36,363 nucleotides of DNA from CAZEQK01 sp964514395 (GCA_964514395.1 CAZEQK010000037.1:1-36363); one strand, 5' to 3'; positions 17,059 to 26,580 are shown, numbered from the stretch's first letter. Program-made: numbers and translations. The notes: generated from the sequence alone by a model not told the origin.

Positions 17059-18162
17059 TTAATCCTCATAGATAGAACTTTTTAAAAATGAATCCCTTTG
17101 ATGTCTCTCTATTGCTAGTTCAATTAATTTGTCTATTAATTTACTATACGAAATGCCACTTACTTCCCACAATTTAGGGTACATACTTATTTTAGTGAAT
17201 CCTGGAATCGTATTTATTTCATTAATGATAACAGATTCGTTTTCTGTTAAGAAAACATCAACTCTTGCAAAACCTTCGCAATTTAAAGCTTTGAATGCAT
17301 CTATAGCAGTTTTTTGAATAGTACGTACTGTCTCAGAGTTGATCTTTGCTGGGATTTCCAATACCGCACCATTTTCATCAATATACTTTGCTTCATAAGA
17401 ATAGAAATCCCCTGTAGATATTACCTCACCAGGTATTGATGCTATGGGCTCATCGTTTCCTAATATAGAACATTCTATTTCTCTCCCAACAATGGCTTCT
17501 TCAATTAATATCTTATGATCATATTTAAAAGCTTTTTCAGTACCCATACTAAATTCTTCTTGAGTACTTATTTTACTTATACCAACAGATGACCCTTGAT
17601 TAGCCGGTTTAATAAACAATGGCAAGCCTAATTCTCTTTTTATCTCTTCAAAATTAATATTATTTCTTGATGCTCTTGTATAAGTAAATGATTTAGCAAC
17701 TTTCAGGCCAGCATCTCTCAATAAGCGTTTTGCTATATCTTTATCCATACTTACAGATGAGCCAAGCACACTGGAGCCAACAAAAGGGATATTTGCCATC
17801 CGCAGCATGCCTTGTAGACTACCATCCTCACCCAAAATACCATGAAGAATTGGAAATACTACATCTAATTGACCTAGACTATCTGCATTTTCTAGACTTA
17901 ATAATTGATTATTATACTCACCTGGTACGATAGCTACACCTTTATTTGTTTTATTTAACTCTATTAATTTAGGATTTTCAGCTTTTAGTAGAAAATGCGA
18001 GGCATCATTCAAATGCCACTTTCCTTGCTTATCTATACCAATAAGAAGAACATCATATTTGGTCTTATCAATCGCTTCAAGAATATTCTTAGCAGATTGT
18101 AAAGAGACCTCATGCTCAGTAGATTTACCACCAAAAACTAATCCAACTTTTCTCTTTTTCAA
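17059..18162 (-). CDS. ddl: D-alanine--D-alanine ligase, DdlA type
   Basis: About 367 residues; joins two D-Ala with ATP for peptidoglycan. ATP-grasp features: 'VGLVFGGKSTEHEVSLQSAK' at the N-terminus, 'VFPILHGILGEDGSLQGMLR', 'FIKPANQGSSVGISK', 'EGFARVDVFLT' and 'VIINEINTIPGFTKISMYPK' with the Mg-binding Glu/Asn. It resembles the enterobacterial DdlA branch closely (SMDKDIAKRLLRDAGL, GREIECSILGND). The start is at TTG 18162 (LKKRKVG), 6 nt after GGGGGTG; the ATG at 18189 would add 9 unlikely residues. A Bacillus would already carry its own ddl in the cell-wall region, so this is likely a second copy. Intact, own terminator. Confidence 0.9.
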   Translation of the reverse strand: MKKRKVGLVFGGKSTEHEVSLQSAKNILEAIDKTKYDVLLIGIDKQGKWHLNDASHFLLKAENPKLIELNKTNKGVAIVPGEYNNQLLSLENADSLGQLDVVFPILHGILGEDGSLQGMLRMANIPFVGSSVLGSSVSMDKDIAKRLLRDAGLKVAKSFTYTRASRNNINFEEIKRELGLPLFIKPANQGSSVGISKISTQEEFSMGTEKAFKYDHKILIEEAIVGREIECSILGNDEPIASIPGEVISTGDFYSYEAKYIDENGAVLEIPAKINSETVRTIQKTAIDAFKALNCEGFARVDVFLTENESVIINEINTIPGFTKISMYPKLWEVSGISYSKLIDKLIELAIERHQRDSFLKSSIYED

Positions 18163-18252
18163 AAATAACACCCCCAAACGTTCATCCACTTTGTAAGCTA
18201 AATTTTAGCTTTAACTATTGTTTTTAGCAATCTTTTTAATGCATTACAAGTA

Positions 18253-18594
18253 TCAATCTACAACATCTAAATAATCAGATACTCTTGATTTCAATATATC
18301 TATCAGTTCTTCGTCCATAAATTTATATTCATCTGGAATATCAAGACATATTACCTGTTTATTTGAAAGTAAGCTATTGAATTTATCTCTTAATCTTCTA
18401 GTATGTTTCTTTTCCATAACAAAAATAATATCTGCCCATCCAATATGCCCTTCATTAACCTTGATCCTAGCATTATTTTCAGTACCAGCTGATCTAACAT
18501 GATAATCATGATAACCATTAAAGATCTTTTCAGCAGTAAGACTCCTCCATTTATTTCTACTGCAAATAAATAATAATTTTATACTAATCACCAA
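18253..18594 (-). CDS. Low-molecular-weight tyrosine phosphatase-like protein
   Basis: 113 residues. The N-terminal 'KLLFICSRNKWRSLTAEKIF' has the C-x5-R phosphate-binding loop (Cys at about 11) of low-molecular-weight phosphatases and arsenate reductases, then 'VRSAGTENNARIKVNEGHIG' and 'WADIIFVMEKKHTRRLRDKF'. The general acid Asp sits in 'CLDIPDEYKFMD'. Shorter than classical LMW-PTPs (about 150) but matches a compact bacterial subfamily. The start is a TTG or GTG (M-V-I-S). It is 64 nt upstream of the ddl frame and may be co-transcribed with it. Confidence 0.75.
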   Translation of the reverse strand: MVISIKLLFICSRNKWRSLTAEKIFNGYHDYHVRSAGTENNARIKVNEGHIGWADIIFVMEKKHTRRLRDKFNSLLSNKQVICLDIPDEYKFMDEELIDILKSRVSDYLDVVD

Positions 18595-18839
18595 GTTTCA
18601 ATCCATATTTATCATTTAAGGTTACATTTTTTAACCCAATTAATATCATCTTTCTTATATAATATATAATTTAATAAGAATATATCTGCATTACAATTAT
18701 TCTTGAGTATATTTTCAGAGGATAGGTTTTTGAAAGGCATACCACTTCAAATATTGATATAATAAGCATGAACCGAAAAAATCAATGTATCCCAAAATAT
18801 TTAATGCTTACCAACCTTTAATTTTCTTTATTCCTTATT
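18595..18839. other. Intergenic stretch without recognised features
   Basis: About 245 nt of very AT-rich DNA between the phosphatase-like gene and the DUF2809 gene. I see no open frame with coding character, no attC-like box and no strong hairpin. Confidence 0.4.
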
Positions 18840-19229
18840 TTACGATAACGTCCTGAATTTTACTAATCTTGAATCAATAATATATATTGAAACTGCCCCA
18901 ATGGTGTAAGCAATTAAATCATACGGGTCAAATACTGTTCCAAATACCAAGCTTGTTACTGTATTCTGTTCAAATCCAAAAAAGGTTGTGATATGTAAAT
19001 ACTGTATAAATTCTGTAGTAAATGCTATCACAAGAGTAAAAGTAGCAAGCTTTAGAGCATGAAAATTATAAAAAGTTTTAATAAAAAAATATATTAGCCA
19101 AATAATAATTACGTCACCAATGAATCCTCTAATAAAGTGATTGTTATTGAATAATTTTACAATTAAAATAATAGCTGCTAAGCAAAAGCTTGTTAAACTA
19201 AAATATATTAATCGTCTAACCAATGCCAT
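18840..19229 (-). CDS. DUF2809 family membrane protein
   Basis: 129 residues, four transmembrane segments. Motifs 'FIRGFIGDVIIIWLIYFFIK', 'FTTEFIQYLH' and 'GTVFDPYDLIAYTIG' match DUF2809 (R-G-x-x-G-D, E-x-x-Q, G-x-x-F-D-x-x-D-L-x-x-Y). The function is unknown; the fold resembles VanZ-like membrane proteins. Intact. The start MALVRRLIYFS follows GAGGGATG, with the ATG three codons from the purine run. Confidence 0.7.
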   Translation of the reverse strand: MALVRRLIYFSLTSFCLAAIILIVKLFNNNHFIRGFIGDVIIIWLIYFFIKTFYNFHALKLATFTLVIAFTTEFIQYLHITTFFGFEQNTVTSLVFGTVFDPYDLIAYTIGAVSIYIIDSRLVKFRTLS

Positions 19230-19308
19230 CCCTCATTTTTCGTTTCTTTGGCTCTCTAAAGCACATCCAAGTTCAATTTATCCATTTCCCATAATTGTTT
19301 TCTACTCT

Positions 19309-20347
19309 CTATTCATCTATGTATAAATCTTCTCTATTAATTATTAGTAAAGCTTGATTGTAGTATGTTAGAAAATCTCTAGGATTTTTCAGTAATGCAA
19401 ATAATTTTTTCCTTCCATAAATATCATGAATTAGTCCCCAAACATCTGCCCCTAAATGATATGCTACAGGTTGGATTAAGTAATTTTCATAAAGTTTACC
19501 ATCTATTTCAACATCTCTGTAAAAATAGTGATCCATAAATATATTTTCGAGCTCTTTCATATTTTTAATGCTACCAGATTGTAGAGACTTAATATCACTC
19601 TTAAATATATGATAAATATCATCAAAGTTTGAACGGTAATAATCATATGAAACACGATTAATACTCATTTCTTCTTTTCCAAAAATCTTATTAGTTAATA
19701 CTCCTTCAAAATTATTACAATATTTTATGGCTGTACCTTCACCACTTAAGTATAATATTAAAGTATGATCTATAGGTTTAGCCAGTTCTTTTTCATGGTA
19801 CCTTTTAAATATTTTGTTATAACCCATGTGATGACATTCATGAGCAATTGTATTCAATAGTCCTTGTTTTGTTTTCTTGTCTACCACTACTTTTAAATCA
19901 TAATGGGTGTAATTCTTATTAATCCATCCGCCAGACAAACCAAGACCAATAGAAAAAATAATGTTAATATTATTTAATAAAACATCATCAGGCAATCCAA
20001 ATTTAGTTTTTTCTAGTGCCTTTAAAACAAACGATTCATCAAAATCTTCAATCTCTTTATAAACTTTACAATAATGATCCACATGATCAAGAATATACAA
20101 CAAATCATCTATTCTATATTTCAAAGCCTTGAAAGGTATCGTATTTACATCAACATTTCTAATATTTAAAAAATATTCAATATAATCTTCTTTTGTAAAT
20201 CCTAACCCTGCTGGATGCTTCTGATATCTTTCTAATTCAATCTGATAATCTTTATGATCTAAAAGTTTTCTTAACTTGCCTTACATCCTGACCAGCATTG
20301 AATTTCTCCATAATTTTTAGCATTGGTAAAATAGTACTCTTACTCAC
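19309..20347 (-). pseudogene. Frameshifted zinc-metallopeptidase-like protein (DUF5700-type)
   Basis: The main frame carries 'GLLNTIAHECHHMGYNKIFK', an H-E-x-x-H zinc motif, followed further on by 'LSGEGTAIKYC' that could give the third ligand, as in DUF5700/DUF2268-type putative peptidases. The frame is open upstream of the first ATG: 'LLDHKDYQIELERYQKHPAG', then 'FTKEDYIEYFLNIRNVDVNT', joins it directly. A GTG start at 20347 (VSKSTILPMLKIMEKFNAGQ) lies in another frame, so a single indel near 20270 separates the first 25 residues from the rest. An ATG downstream (MKYRIDDLL) could still yield 271 residues. Confidence 0.65.
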
Positions 20348-20446
20348 TTTTATTAATTAGTTCACCTCAAAAAACTGTCTACTCTTTATTAAACTGCTGT
20401 TACCTTTATTTTGTACAAAATTCAATTAGAAAAACTTTTAGCTGGC

Positions 20447-21431
20447 TTAAAATAAATCTTCATTTTTTAATATCCTCATCGTACGTATTATTGCATCCTC
20501 AATTTCCTTTATCCACCCAACTGGAACACGTTTCTTGTCTATTAATGCCAGCATACCTGCTATGTCCATAAGTTTGGCAAGTTTTATCCAATCATTAGAT
20601 GCAGGTTGGTTGTTTTGCTAATTCATTATATCCACTAATAAAATGATCATATGTATTTATTGCTCTATATTTGTTCAAATCAATGCTATCTCTGAAGAAT
20701 TTCCCAAGATCATAGTATATGGGTGCGGATAAACAGTATTCAAAATCTATAAACCAAACAGTCTCATTATTATCTATTAGAATATTGGACGAATTAAAAT
20801 CTCCATGTGAATAAACAAATTTAGATTCTAATTTCTTTAACATAGCCCTATTATTTGAAATGAAATCAAGGACTTCATTTTTAATTTCATTTTTAATATG
20901 TGTGCCTGCGATGCCATTTAAATAATTTTCGTGTAACTTACTAACTGGAAGTAAATTCTTTTGTATATTTAAGTGATGATCTAATAATGCCATGTTTCTA
21001 TATTCACGATTATGAAGAAGTGCTAAATTACCACCTATTTGATACGCTAATTTATCAGGAAACTTTTCATACTTCATAACATATTTTTTTAAACTAATGC
21101 CATCAATATAATTCATTATTAAATAGGGCCTATTGTAAACCTTTTTACTTTCGTCAAAAAAATATATATGAGGAACATTTATGTATTGCTTGGCATATAG
21201 GTATGATGACACTTCAAGTGCGCTATTACCACCTCCTTCAGGATAAATTTTAAGCAAATATTTTTTAGCTGTATTTTTAATATGTAATCTATAATTAGTC
21301 GTACTTAATCCTTCTGGTATTAATTCTAGATATTATAATTTTCCTTTTGAGTCATATTCTGAAAATAGTTTTTGTGCTGTTTTTCTATCTAGATTAATAT
21401 AATCATATAACCTATCATTTTTGTTACTCAT
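20447..21431 (-). pseudogene. Broken APH-like kinase
   Basis: From ATG 21431 the frame gives 'MSNKNDRLYDYINLDRKTAQ' KLFSEYDSKGKL, then TAA, and goes on in frame 'YLELIPEGLSTTNYRLHIKN' and 'TAKKYLLKIYPEGG' (ATP-site Lys). The catalytic loop 'FVYSHGDFNSSNILIDNN' and 'VWFIDFEYC' are intact. Near 20615 a frame change cuts the C-terminus, which continues as 'NDWIKLAKLMDIAGMLALID' to KNEDLF. One stop and one indel in an otherwise complete choline/aminoglycoside-kinase-like gene. Confidence 0.75.
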
Positions 21432-21513
21432 ATAGCACTTCCTTCATTTATGTATAGACTATACATAAAATAAATACTTCTTTCATTCAAACCCAAAAAC
21501 AAACGATGAAATT

Positions 21514-21557
21514 GCCTAATGTCATACCTCGCACCATGGGTAAGACGCTACTGTTAT
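21514..21557 (-). repeat. Short attC-like hairpin
   Basis: On the minus strand: AAATAACAG, spacer, GTCTTACC, CATGGTGCGA loop, GGTATGAC, ATTAGGC. The 8-bp stem has one mismatch (21521-21528 with 21539-21546). ATAAC and TTAGGC sit where attC R'' and R' boxes belong, although R' lacks its leading G. It lies between a methyltransferase fragment end and the next gene's start, the expected cassette border. Confidence 0.35.
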
Positions 21558-21572
21558 TTAATGCCTTGACTT

Positions 21573-21716
21573 TCACCTAATTTCAATCTTGCCTTGCAAA
21601 TCCATTTCTAATTTTTCTAATACCTTTATAGATGGAGGTTATGACCAGTGTCTATCATATATATCAGCAAATCCTGAAAATCTTTCAACATTACAATTTA
21701 TACTATCTTTTTGCAT
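21573..21716 (-). pseudogene. 5' fragment of a SAM methyltransferase
   Basis: A good ribosome binding site (GGAGGGAT) precedes ATG 21716. The frame reads 'MQKDSINCNVERFSGFADIY' DRHWS, TAA, then 'PPSIKVLEKLEMDLQGKIEI'. E-R-F-S-G-F-A-D-x-Y-D-R followed by P-P is the start of a common methyltransferase family, in which RP normally stands for the W-S here. The glycine loop and all later motifs are missing, and the attC-like hairpin follows 16 nt on. Confidence 0.55.
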
Positions 21717-21818
21717 GATTGTATCCCTCCATCTTCTTAAATCTCATTTTTATCTTTACTGCAAAAATGATTACGCTTTACGTTTCAATGAAAATGCCAA
21801 CAAATTTGTTAACCGTCG

Positions 21819-22652
21819 TTAATTAAATCTGTTTATATGATTTAAAGATTCCATGATTACCTCTTGATACTTTAATAGATTATTATCCTTATTTAATCGG
21901 AAGTATAAACTCCTTAAAAAACCCTTTATATTTATGATAAAGTTATGGTAATTTGGATTTTTATTAGGTAAAGTTAATTCCTTAAAGCTCTTTATCCACT
22001 CTATTACTTCTTGTTCTGTTAATACATTTCTCTTTAATATTTTAACTACTGCTGTAATAATCCTCTCATCTTCTTCATTCACATAAACATAATGATTAAC
22101 GCTCATTTTTATTTTTATCGCTTCTAGAATTTCTATTAAATCTCCATGATCTATCATCTCATATTGCACAATGTCATCTATTGCATCAGCTGCATGTGCT
22201 ATGGCATGTGCCCACCCTTTATCCTCTACATAGCCTCTTAAATCATTTTCATCAAGGAAATACTTGAGGATTTTATCTTTTATACCTTTTATCTCATCAT
22301 CTTTAAGAAAAACTTCACTTCTATTTCTTATTAGAATTAAAGGAAGTATTAATACAGAAAAGGATCTTGTAAAAACTGAGTCATCACCATATGCTCCTAA
22401 ATTGTAGTATAGGTGGTTTTCATTCAAGCTGTTTTTTAAAATGTAACGTAATTGGTCATCATGATAATACTTCTTTTCCAGTATCCATTGGTAAAACGTA
22501 TAGTATATCAACTCATCTCGTAATAGAGAGTTTGTGCTACCTATGTAAGTCAGCATAACGTTTGTTAGTTCCATAAGATTATGCTTATCTGAAAGCTCAT
22601 AATTGTTTTTAGATATAATTTCTAAATTTTCTAATAAATTTTGTTCAGTCAT
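21819..22652 (-). CDS. DUF2785 family protein
   Basis: 277 residues, all-helical. 'GDDSVFTRSFSVLILPLILI', 'DLRGYVEDKGWAHAIAHAAD' and 'LTEQEVIEWIKSF' match DUF2785, a family of cytoplasmic proteins of unknown function widespread in Bacillus; the R-G-[YF]-x-x-x-x-G-W-x-H-x-x-A-H segment is its hallmark and suggests a metal or ligand site. Intact, with GAGGAGGT about 10 nt before the start. Confidence 0.85.
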   Translation of the reverse strand: MTEQNLLENLEIISKNNYELSDKHNLMELTNVMLTYIGSTNSLLRDELIYYTFYQWILEKKYYHDDQLRYILKNSLNENHLYYNLGAYGDDSVFTRSFSVLILPLILIRNRSEVFLKDDEIKGIKDKILKYFLDENDLRGYVEDKGWAHAIAHAADAIDDIVQYEMIDHGDLIEILEAIKIKMSVNHYVYVNEEDERIITAVVKILKRNVLTEQEVIEWIKSFKELTLPNKNPNYHNFIINIKGFLRSLYFRLNKDNNLLKYQEVIMESLNHINRFN

Positions 22653-22697
22653 CTGTACATTACCTCCTCATATGAAAGTTGAAAAGATTATACCACA

Positions 22698-23170
22698 TTA
22701 TATGTATTTCTCCATTTTAACTAAATATGGATTTTTTGTATAAGCTCTATAAATAATATCTCCAGAAAACTCAAGCATATCTTTAGCTCGATCATAAATA
22801 AATGATTCTGTTATCCTATTTAGTACTTCTTCCTTAGGAACCTATACAACCTCTATACTTTCATCACTCGTTCTTAATTCACCAGAAATATACTCTCCTA
22901 AAAATCCAAACATTAATATAGTAGGAATCACTGAAAGACCATCATTTTGATTTTCCTTTTTTACGAATATACCCCTACTAATTTTCCAATTGAGCAATTA
23001 ATTCCAGCCTCTTCTTTAACCTCTCTAATTAAAGCTGTAATGATATCTTCTCCCTCTTCCACTTATCCACCAGGAAATTCCCAACCTCTTTTTGGATGTT
23101 TTACTATTAAAATATGATCATCGTCATTTTTTATTTGATTTAATTACATCTATCTTATATTGATGAATAA
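22698..23170 (-). pseudogene. Decayed NUDIX hydrolase
   Basis: Pieces: 'NDDDHILIVKHPKRGWEFPG', TAA, then 'VEEGEDIITALIREVKEEAG' INCSIGKLVGVYS. With the stop read as Gln this is a complete NUDIX box (G-G-x-V-E-x-G-E-x7-R-E-x-x-E-E-x-G). A frame change follows, then 'GLSVIPTILMFGFLGEYISG', TAG where Trp is expected, and 'VPKEEVLNRITESFIYDRAK' to MEKYI. Two stops and at least two indels: clearly dead. Confidence 0.7.
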
Positions 23171-23188
23171 TCCTTTGTAATTATCAAT

Positions 23189-23664
23189 TTACAGACCAAG
23201 CTCCTTTTTCATTGGCATAAATAGTATGCCGTCCTTTTCTTGCATATCAGTAGAAGCAAATCCCAATTTCTTATATATTTCTACTGCATAGGGTGAAGAG
23301 TTAACAGTAAGTTCTTTAACATTGGAATGATTAAGTAACAAATTATTAATACCTATTTTTAATAATTCTTTTGCAATACCCCTTTTATGATGACTTTTTC
23401 TTACAAATAATAATGATATATGCGTCAAATTTCGAAAGGCTATTACGCCTACCAGCTTTTTCTTTTCATAACAGCAATATATTTGCAATTGTTTTTATTT
23501 ACTTCCTTTGCAATCTTCTACGGATGAATGAATTCTTTAAATGTTTGAATACCCTTATCAGAATAATCTGGGGCTTCAAATTCAGAAAAAACCACCCATA
23601 TCATTTCTGAAATAATAATCTCTTGTCCAGCTTTAAAGGTTTTATACTCCAAAGTTTCAGTCAT
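23189..23664 (-). pseudogene. Broken GNAT acetyltransferase
   Basis: ATG 23664 (after AGGAGTTG) gives 'MTETLEYKTFKAGQEIIISE' MIWVVFSEFEAPDYSDKGIQTFKEFIHP, a TAG, then KIAKEVNKNNCKYIAV. After a frame change comes 'KLVGVIAFRNLTHISLLFVR' 'KSHHKRGIAKELL' (acetyl-CoA loop), 'YAVEIYKKLGF' and MKKELGL. The overall arrangement is that of the YitI/PA4866-like GNATs. One stop and one indel. Confidence 0.75.
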
Positions 23665-23817
23665 TTTACATACAACTCCTCTATATAATCAGGTTGGACA
23701 CATTAATCCAAGTCAGAAAAGTTATATAAAAGTAAGTTATCTTAAATGGGTTTATGTATTCCAAGCTAAAATAATAGAAATATGGTACTTTGCAAATAGA
23801 AAGTGCGAAAATTATAT

Positions 23818-24450
23818 TTATTTAGAAGCTGTACTAGAAATTTTAATTATTCTAATTATTCCATAAGAAATTAAAACAACACTCACCAAGATATTAGCTA
23901 ATCTAACAGCTTTTAGAGGTATTGAAGCTTTTAAGATGGTAATAATCAACACCGAGCCACTAAGAAAAAGAAGTGTTGCGAACCCTGCAGATAATCCAAA
24001 TACTAGTAATTCTTTTTTTGTAAAAGAATATTCAATGGATCTTGCAGCAAATACGCTTGTCCAAAAAACAATGGTTAAAGGACTTGATATTGTTAAGAAA
24101 AATGCAGAGATAAAACTTGCATATAAATTACGGGAATGATCAATCATGGTAACATTCATTTGAAATGAATTTGCAATACTTATAGCCATATAAATGCCAA
24201 AAAGTATAAGAACAATAGAGCTAATCGCCCCAAGTATTTTTTTTATTTTTTCTTTTTCTAACAATTTTCCAACTCCAGTAATAGCCAATAAAATATATAA
24301 GTAATCAACTATCGTTACAGCTAAAACTCCAAATAATCCGTCAATAAGAGTTCTTTGAAGTGCAATATTTATAAGGTAGAAGAAAACAGGACCTACTGCT
24401 ATCTGTAGTATTAAACCAGTTGTTAACCCTTTAAAAAATACTTTTATCAA
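23818..24450 (-). CDS. LysE family amino-acid exporter
   Basis: 210 residues, six predicted transmembrane segments. The N-terminal 'GLTTGLILQIAVGPVFFYLI' is the LysE/RhtB signature (G-x-x-x-G-P), followed by 'LIDGLFGVLAVTIVDYLYIL', 'ISSPLTIVFWTSVFAARSIE' and a final helix. Members export basic amino acids or homoserine lactone-like compounds; the substrate is not predictable. Start MIKVFFKGL with GAGAGGAG upstream. Intact. Confidence 0.85.
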   Translation of the reverse strand: MIKVFFKGLTTGLILQIAVGPVFFYLINIALQRTLIDGLFGVLAVTIVDYLYILLAITGVGKLLEKEKIKKILGAISSIVLILFGIYMAISIANSFQMNVTMIDHSRNLYASFISAFFLTISSPLTIVFWTSVFAARSIEYSFTKKELLVFGLSAGFATLLFLSGSVLIITILKASIPLKAVRLANILVSVVLISYGIIRIIKISSTASK

Positions 24451-24482
24451 ATTGTAAATCTCCTCTCAAGAAGCATAAATAC

Positions 24483-25114
24483 TTAAGATGCTTGATTCTT
24501 TTTTAGCCAATCTATTATTCTATCAAATAATTCTAATTGTTCCTCTAATGACATAATCTGAATGGTAGCTAAATCATTTTTAATATTTTTTACATTTGCT
24601 AAAATTGATCTTGCTTCTATAAACGATACAAAATCAGGGTTTATTGAAGTTATATATTTAAAATACCTAGATTGAGGTTCAATAAATTTTAAATGCTTTT
24701 CAAAATTTCCTCTTTTATGTGATGGATCATTAGCTCTCCTCAAACTTAAGTCCTCTTTATTTGAGTGAAGTATATAATATTTATCTGGGAAAGCTATTGT
24801 ACCTCTCTTTAAATGTTTCTATAAAATTCGTTTAAAAAATCTAATGATTGCCAACCTTCGAAATTATAACTCCAATTGTACCACAAAGGTTGAAAAGGAT
24901 CTCCATCAAAAATCAATAATTTATTATCTTGTTTATTCGCAATAGACCATCTTTCAACCTGCTTATCAAAATACCAATTTTCTGGTTCTGGATTTGGCCT
25001 AATAAATAATTTATTTACTTCTTCTACCACAAATGCGTCGAATTTCTCTTTCATATATTTACTTGTTGTCGTCTTCCCTACAGCACTTGCTCCTTCAAGA
25101 CATATATACGTCAT
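24483..25114 (-). pseudogene. Frameshifted P-loop kinase-like protein
   Basis: The first half 'MTYICLEGASAVGKTTTSKY' contains Walker A (G-x4-G-K-T-T), followed by 'FVVEEVNKLFIRPNPEPENW' and 'KLLIFDGDPFQPLWYNWSYN'. The frame ends at 24809; the other frame goes on 'AFPDKYYILHSNKEDLSLRR' ANDPSHKRGNFEKHLKFIEP to KKNQAS. Both halves form one AAA/thymidylate-kinase-like protein of about 210 residues. One indel near 24800-24820. Confidence 0.7.
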
Positions 25115-25177
25115 GATTATCTCCTTTTAATTATTTCTCAATCGTTTTCTTAATTAATATCAATTGTAGAAAGATGC

Positions 25178-25726
25178 TTAATCATTGATATCTAATTCAA
25201 ATAATATTTTATTTATACGTTCCTCTGTCGAGATATCCTCTTCTATTCTAATAACTGGACACTTTAATTTTGATAACCATTCTTCATGCAATTTTTTACT
25301 TCTCATATCTTTTCCAGCATCATCGTATTTTTCTGCCCAATTCATAAATTCTTTAAATTGATGATACCTACTTCCACCTGGCATAATCTCTGAACTATAT
25401 CTCTTTTTTTCTCTCTCAAGAAGTCGTGCCATTCTAATTTCCTTAGGAATCCACAGATATATTACTGCATCAAAAAAAGGAATAAATATGTCCCCCCAAC
25501 CAGTTAATGAGCCAGATAACACCCATTTATCCGAATCTTTTAAATCCTTCATTAATAATTGCTGACGTTCTGCCCTTTCTCTCGGTTGAGTAAAAGAAAG
25601 CTTTGGAAGAAGCCAAAAATAATCATCAGTGTCATAATGTTTAAATGAAAATCTACTTTCTAGCTCCTTACCTAAGGTTGTCGTTCCAGAACCAGCAGCT
25701 CCCAAAATATGTATTCTGTTAATCAT
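25178..25726 (-). CDS. P-loop NTPase, adenylate-kinase-like
   Basis: 182 residues. Walker A 'GAAGSGTTTLGKELESRF' at 9-26 has Thr where Lys usually stands before the last T (G-S-G-T-T-T), a variant known in this FlaR-like family. A lid-like region is 'PKEIRMARLLEREKKRYSSE' and the C-terminus 'PVIRIEEDISTEERINKILF'. It probably phosphorylates a nucleotide or small molecule. Start MINRIHILG, with AAGGAGTTTTT upstream. Intact. Confidence 0.75.
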   Translation of the reverse strand: MINRIHILGAAGSGTTTLGKELESRFSFKHYDTDDYFWLLPKLSFTQPRERAERQQLLMKDLKDSDKWVLSGSLTGWGDIFIPFFDAVIYLWIPKEIRMARLLEREKKRYSSEIMPGGSRYHQFKEFMNWAEKYDDAGKDMRSKKLHEEWLSKLKCPVIRIEEDISTEERINKILFELDIND

Positions 25727-25745
25727 AAAAACTCCTTTTTACTCC

Positions 25746-25883
25746 CTATTCTATAAATTTAAACGTTTCCATCCCTTCTAATGCTAATTGATTTTCAAAA
25801 TCCCCATTTACCGTTATTCCCTTAATCACTTTTAATCCAAACTTAAAGGGTAAAAATAATAAAATAGAACCACTTATGTTCAT
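25746..25883 (-). CDS. Small ORF overlapping the upstream methyltransferase (ATGA), unknown
   Basis: 45 residues: 'MNISGSILLFLPFKFGLKVI' KGITVNGDFENQLALEGMETFKFIE. Its ATG overlaps the TGA stop of the zinc-ribbon methyltransferase as ATGA, the usual layout for translational coupling. It has one hydrophobic segment and an acidic tail. It may be a true small protein or the 3' end of a lost gene read from a chance ATG. No family recognised. Confidence 0.3.
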   Translation of the reverse strand: MNISGSILLFLPFKFGLKVIKGITVNGDFENQLALEGMETFKFIE

Positions 25884-26542
25884 TTATCAGCTTTTACAAA
25901 ATAACCACTTTTATACCATTCAAGAATCTCTAATTCTACCTTCCATTTTCTTTTTTTTAATTCCTCTACTATATCAAATGGGTTTAAGCTATTTTTCATT
26001 CTTTTATTGTCTTTACTAAACCAAGCCATTTGTCTGATTCCTTTTCTAGCTATTCTTGTAATATCATCAAAATATTTTTTTGGGTCTTCTACAAAGATAA
26101 AGACATCTCTGCTAACGATATAATCAATACTTTTTCGGCCAAAGCTACTAGATATATCTTTGATATCTAATAAATTAAAAACAACACCCTTACCCATATC
26201 TATTAATTTTTTTATTTCATTTTTGCTGGAAGGATCTACATCAATCGCATAAACTTTATTTACATCTTGTTTTTCTATTAAAAATTGTGTTAGAAATCCA
26301 CCCCCACAGCCTAAATCCATGACCGTACCTTTTACATCATTAAAATGAGTGTAAATCTTCTTATTATAAAAATCGCTTGCAGCTATCTGATCAATTTCAA
26401 GATTATCATTGCATTTTATACATTTCATTTTTAACTTAAATTCAGTCTGATTCCATGGATGATATTGATTTTGAAGAATATAATTGTCGCTACCACAGGT
26501 ACATGTTGTTCCCCAAATCATATAGTGATGTTCATGGAACAT
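25880..26542 (-). CDS. SAM methyltransferase with an N-terminal zinc ribbon
   Basis: 220 residues. Cys 14, 16, 41 and 44 (WGTTCTCGS ... MKCIKCND) form a likely zinc ribbon. The Rossmann methyltransferase follows: motif I 'GTVMDLGCGGGFLTQFLIEK', motif II 'KVYAIDVDPS', motif IV 'SIDYIVSRDVFIFVEDPKKY'. Nucleic-acid or protein substrates are possible given the ribbon; not known. Start MFHEHHY with AAGGAGCTGG upstream. The 5' leader contains hairpin repeat B, about 40 nt before the start. Intact. Confidence 0.75.
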   Translation of the reverse strand: MFHEHHYMIWGTTCTCGSDNYILQNQYHPWNQTEFKLKMKCIKCNDNLEIDQIAASDFYNKKIYTHFNDVKGTVMDLGCGGGFLTQFLIEKQDVNKVYAIDVDPSSKNEIKKLIDMGKGVVFNLLDIKDISSSFGRKSIDYIVSRDVFIFVEDPKKYFDDITRIARKGIRQMAWFSKDNKRMKNSLNPFDIVEELKKRKWKVELEILEWYKSGYFVKADK

Positions 26543-26580
26543 AAAAATCCAGCTCCTTATATCTTCATATAACCTCTATA

